A stretch of DNA of 7,809 nucleotides. It comes from an uncultured Bryobacterales bacterium. GTDB taxonomy: Bacteria > Acidobacteriota > Terriglobia > Bryobacterales > Bryobacteraceae. A program made the translations under genes and the position numbers. The stretch is taken from positions 1-7,809 of the forward strand of contig CALGAR010000145.1 in NCBI GenBank assembly GCA_937959285.1, written 5' to 3'. Positions 6,967 through 7,809 of this stretch are shown one piece after another. The notes beneath the pieces are model-generated. The model saw only the letters and a program-made list of their open reading frames with translations. It had not been told where the DNA came from and did not search any database. Within the stretch, counting starts at the first letter, position 1, and each line of letters opens with the position of its first letter.

Positions 6967-7809
6967 ATGGCTTTCCGAAGACTACGCGCTCCACGATCGC
7001 CTTCACCTCGCGCACTGTCTGCACTTCGCGTTCGAGCAGCTCCTTGCCGCTCAGCGGCGGAGCATTCCGCTCGCGGCGTTGGGAGACTTCGATGCCCCAC
7101 CAGCCCTTGTATCCGCCCTCGAGCGCCACTCGCAGCAGCTTCTCCATATCGAAGGCGGGATCGAGATTGCTACCCCAGGTGCCCTTCACCGAGAGGCCCC
7201 TGCCGTAAGGAAGAATCTTCTTCACGGCAGCATACCGATCATCGCCGCGATTCCAGTTGCCCAGATCGACAAGCAGCCCAAAATCAGGGTGATTGACCTT
7301 TTTGACGAGATCCACCAACACATCGGGGTCGGAGGAGGCCCGGCCGTGGTTCTCCACGAGGATCTGGATTCCGCTTCCCTTTGCGTACTCGAGCAGGTTG
7401 CGGAACGTTTCGGCTCCGCGCTTGGTGAGATCGCGGTCTTCCTTCCAGTTCTCCGCGCCGCCGTAAAGGTTGCAGCGGACATACCGGCACCCTAAGAAGC
7501 ACGCGATGTCGATCCACTTCCGATGCGCCACCTCCGCCTGCTTCCGCTCTTTGGGATCGATGGCTGCGGTGGAGCCTTCATGGTCGACCATCAGGAGATA
7601 CTGCTTGATGCCGTTGTCGGAGCACGCGCGCTTCAACTTCTGCAGGTAATTGAGTGTTGGATTCTCGAAGAACTGGTTGACGTGCTCCAACCCTTCGAGC
7701 CCCAAACGCTCGCGCATGATACCCGGTAAGTCGAGCAGCTTCCAGCCGCCCTGGAAGAAACTCGCGCTGAGGGACCATGCCGCGAGAGAAACGCCGATTT
7801 GCCCTTGGC
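6965..7809 (-). CDS. Sugar phosphate isomerase/epimerase-like TIM-barrel protein (N-terminus outside window)
   Basis: The frame stays open from the right window edge, giving 280 visible residues. The ATG at 7717 is internal, because the 30 residues before it (beginning QGQIGVSLAAWSLS) encode the first barrel strand. The protein matches the xylose isomerase-like/AP endonuclease 2 TIM-barrel superfamily. Likely metal or active-site residues at strand ends are Glu152 in ILVENHG, Asp181 in LLVDLGNW and Glu240 in WWGIEVS, with Lys208 in LSVKGTWG (numbering from the first visible codon). Family members are divalent-metal sugar isomerases, epimerases or dehydratase/lyase-like enzymes; the exact reaction cannot be told. 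The missing N-terminus often carries a Tat or Sec signal in acidobacterial relatives, but this cannot be seen here. It is the first visible gene of an operon with the oxidoreductase 10 nt downstream, suggesting consecutive or cooperative steps on one carbohydrate. Confidence 0.88.
   Translation of the reverse strand, partial: QGQIGVSLAAWSLSASFFQGGWKLLDLPGIMRERLGLEGLEHVNQFFENPTLNYLQKLKRACSDNGIKQYLLMVDHEGSTAAIDPKERKQAEVAHRKWIDIACFLGCRYVRCNLYGGAENWKEDRDLTKRGAETFRNLLEYAKGSGIQILVENHGRASSDPDVLVDLVKKVNHPDFGLLVDLGNWNRGDDRYAAVKKILPYGRGLSVKGTWGSNLDPAFDMEKLLRVALEGGYKGWWGIEVSQRRERNAPPLSGKELLEREVQTVREVKAIVERVVFGKP

Noticed and set aside
6379..7296. A 305-codon open frame on the + strand opposite the oxidoreductase and TIM-barrel genes
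   Set aside because: Its translation is Arg/Ala/Pro/His-rich and low in recognisable motifs, and it crosses two well-supported genes on the other strand. Long antisense frames are expected at this G+C content.
7715..7717. ATG as the start of the TIM-barrel gene
   Set aside because: The frame continues upstream to the window edge and encodes a convincing first barrel strand (IGVSLAAWSLS), so this Met is internal.

Overview
The window is an ordinary-looking, GC-rich (roughly 60% G+C by eye) bacterial chromosomal segment. It holds five protein genes packed almost end to end, with no RNA gene, CRISPR array, insertion sequence or phage gene visible. The gene types suggest an Acidobacteriota of the Solibacter/Bryobacter kind: an Oar-like TonB-dependent outer-membrane receptor, a CRTAC1-type FG-GAP/ASPIC-UnbV protein, a secreted TPR protein, and a Tat-exported Gfo/Idh/MocA oxidoreductase next to a sugar-isomerase-like TIM barrel. 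This assignment is inferred from gene content and protein style; no marker gene is present.

Layout. Positions 1-2334 (+) are the C-terminal 777 residues of a TonB-dependent receptor whose plug and N-terminus lie to the left of the window. A strong terminator-like hairpin (stem 2376-2402) follows. It ends only 22 nt before the ATG of the next gene, a 588-residue seven-bladed FG-GAP propeller with an ASPIC/UnbV domain (2425-4191, +). Four bases later a TTG-started gene (4196-5386, +) encodes a 396-residue exported TPR protein with about ten repeats. A 62-nt convergent gap (5387-5448) contains a small hairpin. On the minus strand, a sugar phosphate isomerase/epimerase-like TIM barrel (6965-7809, N-terminus cut by the window edge) is followed 10 nt downstream by a Tat-exported Gfo/Idh/MocA oxidoreductase (5449-6954). 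The stop codon of the first of these lies inside the Shine-Dalgarno sequence of the second.

How the genes may work together. The left three genes encode one outer-membrane barrel and two apparently exported repeat-scaffold proteins, so they may form a surface uptake or assembly unit loosely comparable to SusC plus accessory proteins. The right two genes look like a coupled sugar-modifying pair, possibly an oxidoreductase and an isomerase, epimerase or lyase acting on a carbohydrate in the periplasm. Whether the two convergent groups share a substrate cannot be told from this sequence. No clearly new system is evident. The most checkable oddities are the hairpin against a start codon without a Shine-Dalgarno, the missing catalytic-type His in the oxidoreductase, the degenerate fifth propeller blade, and the nature of the receptor/propeller/TPR trio.
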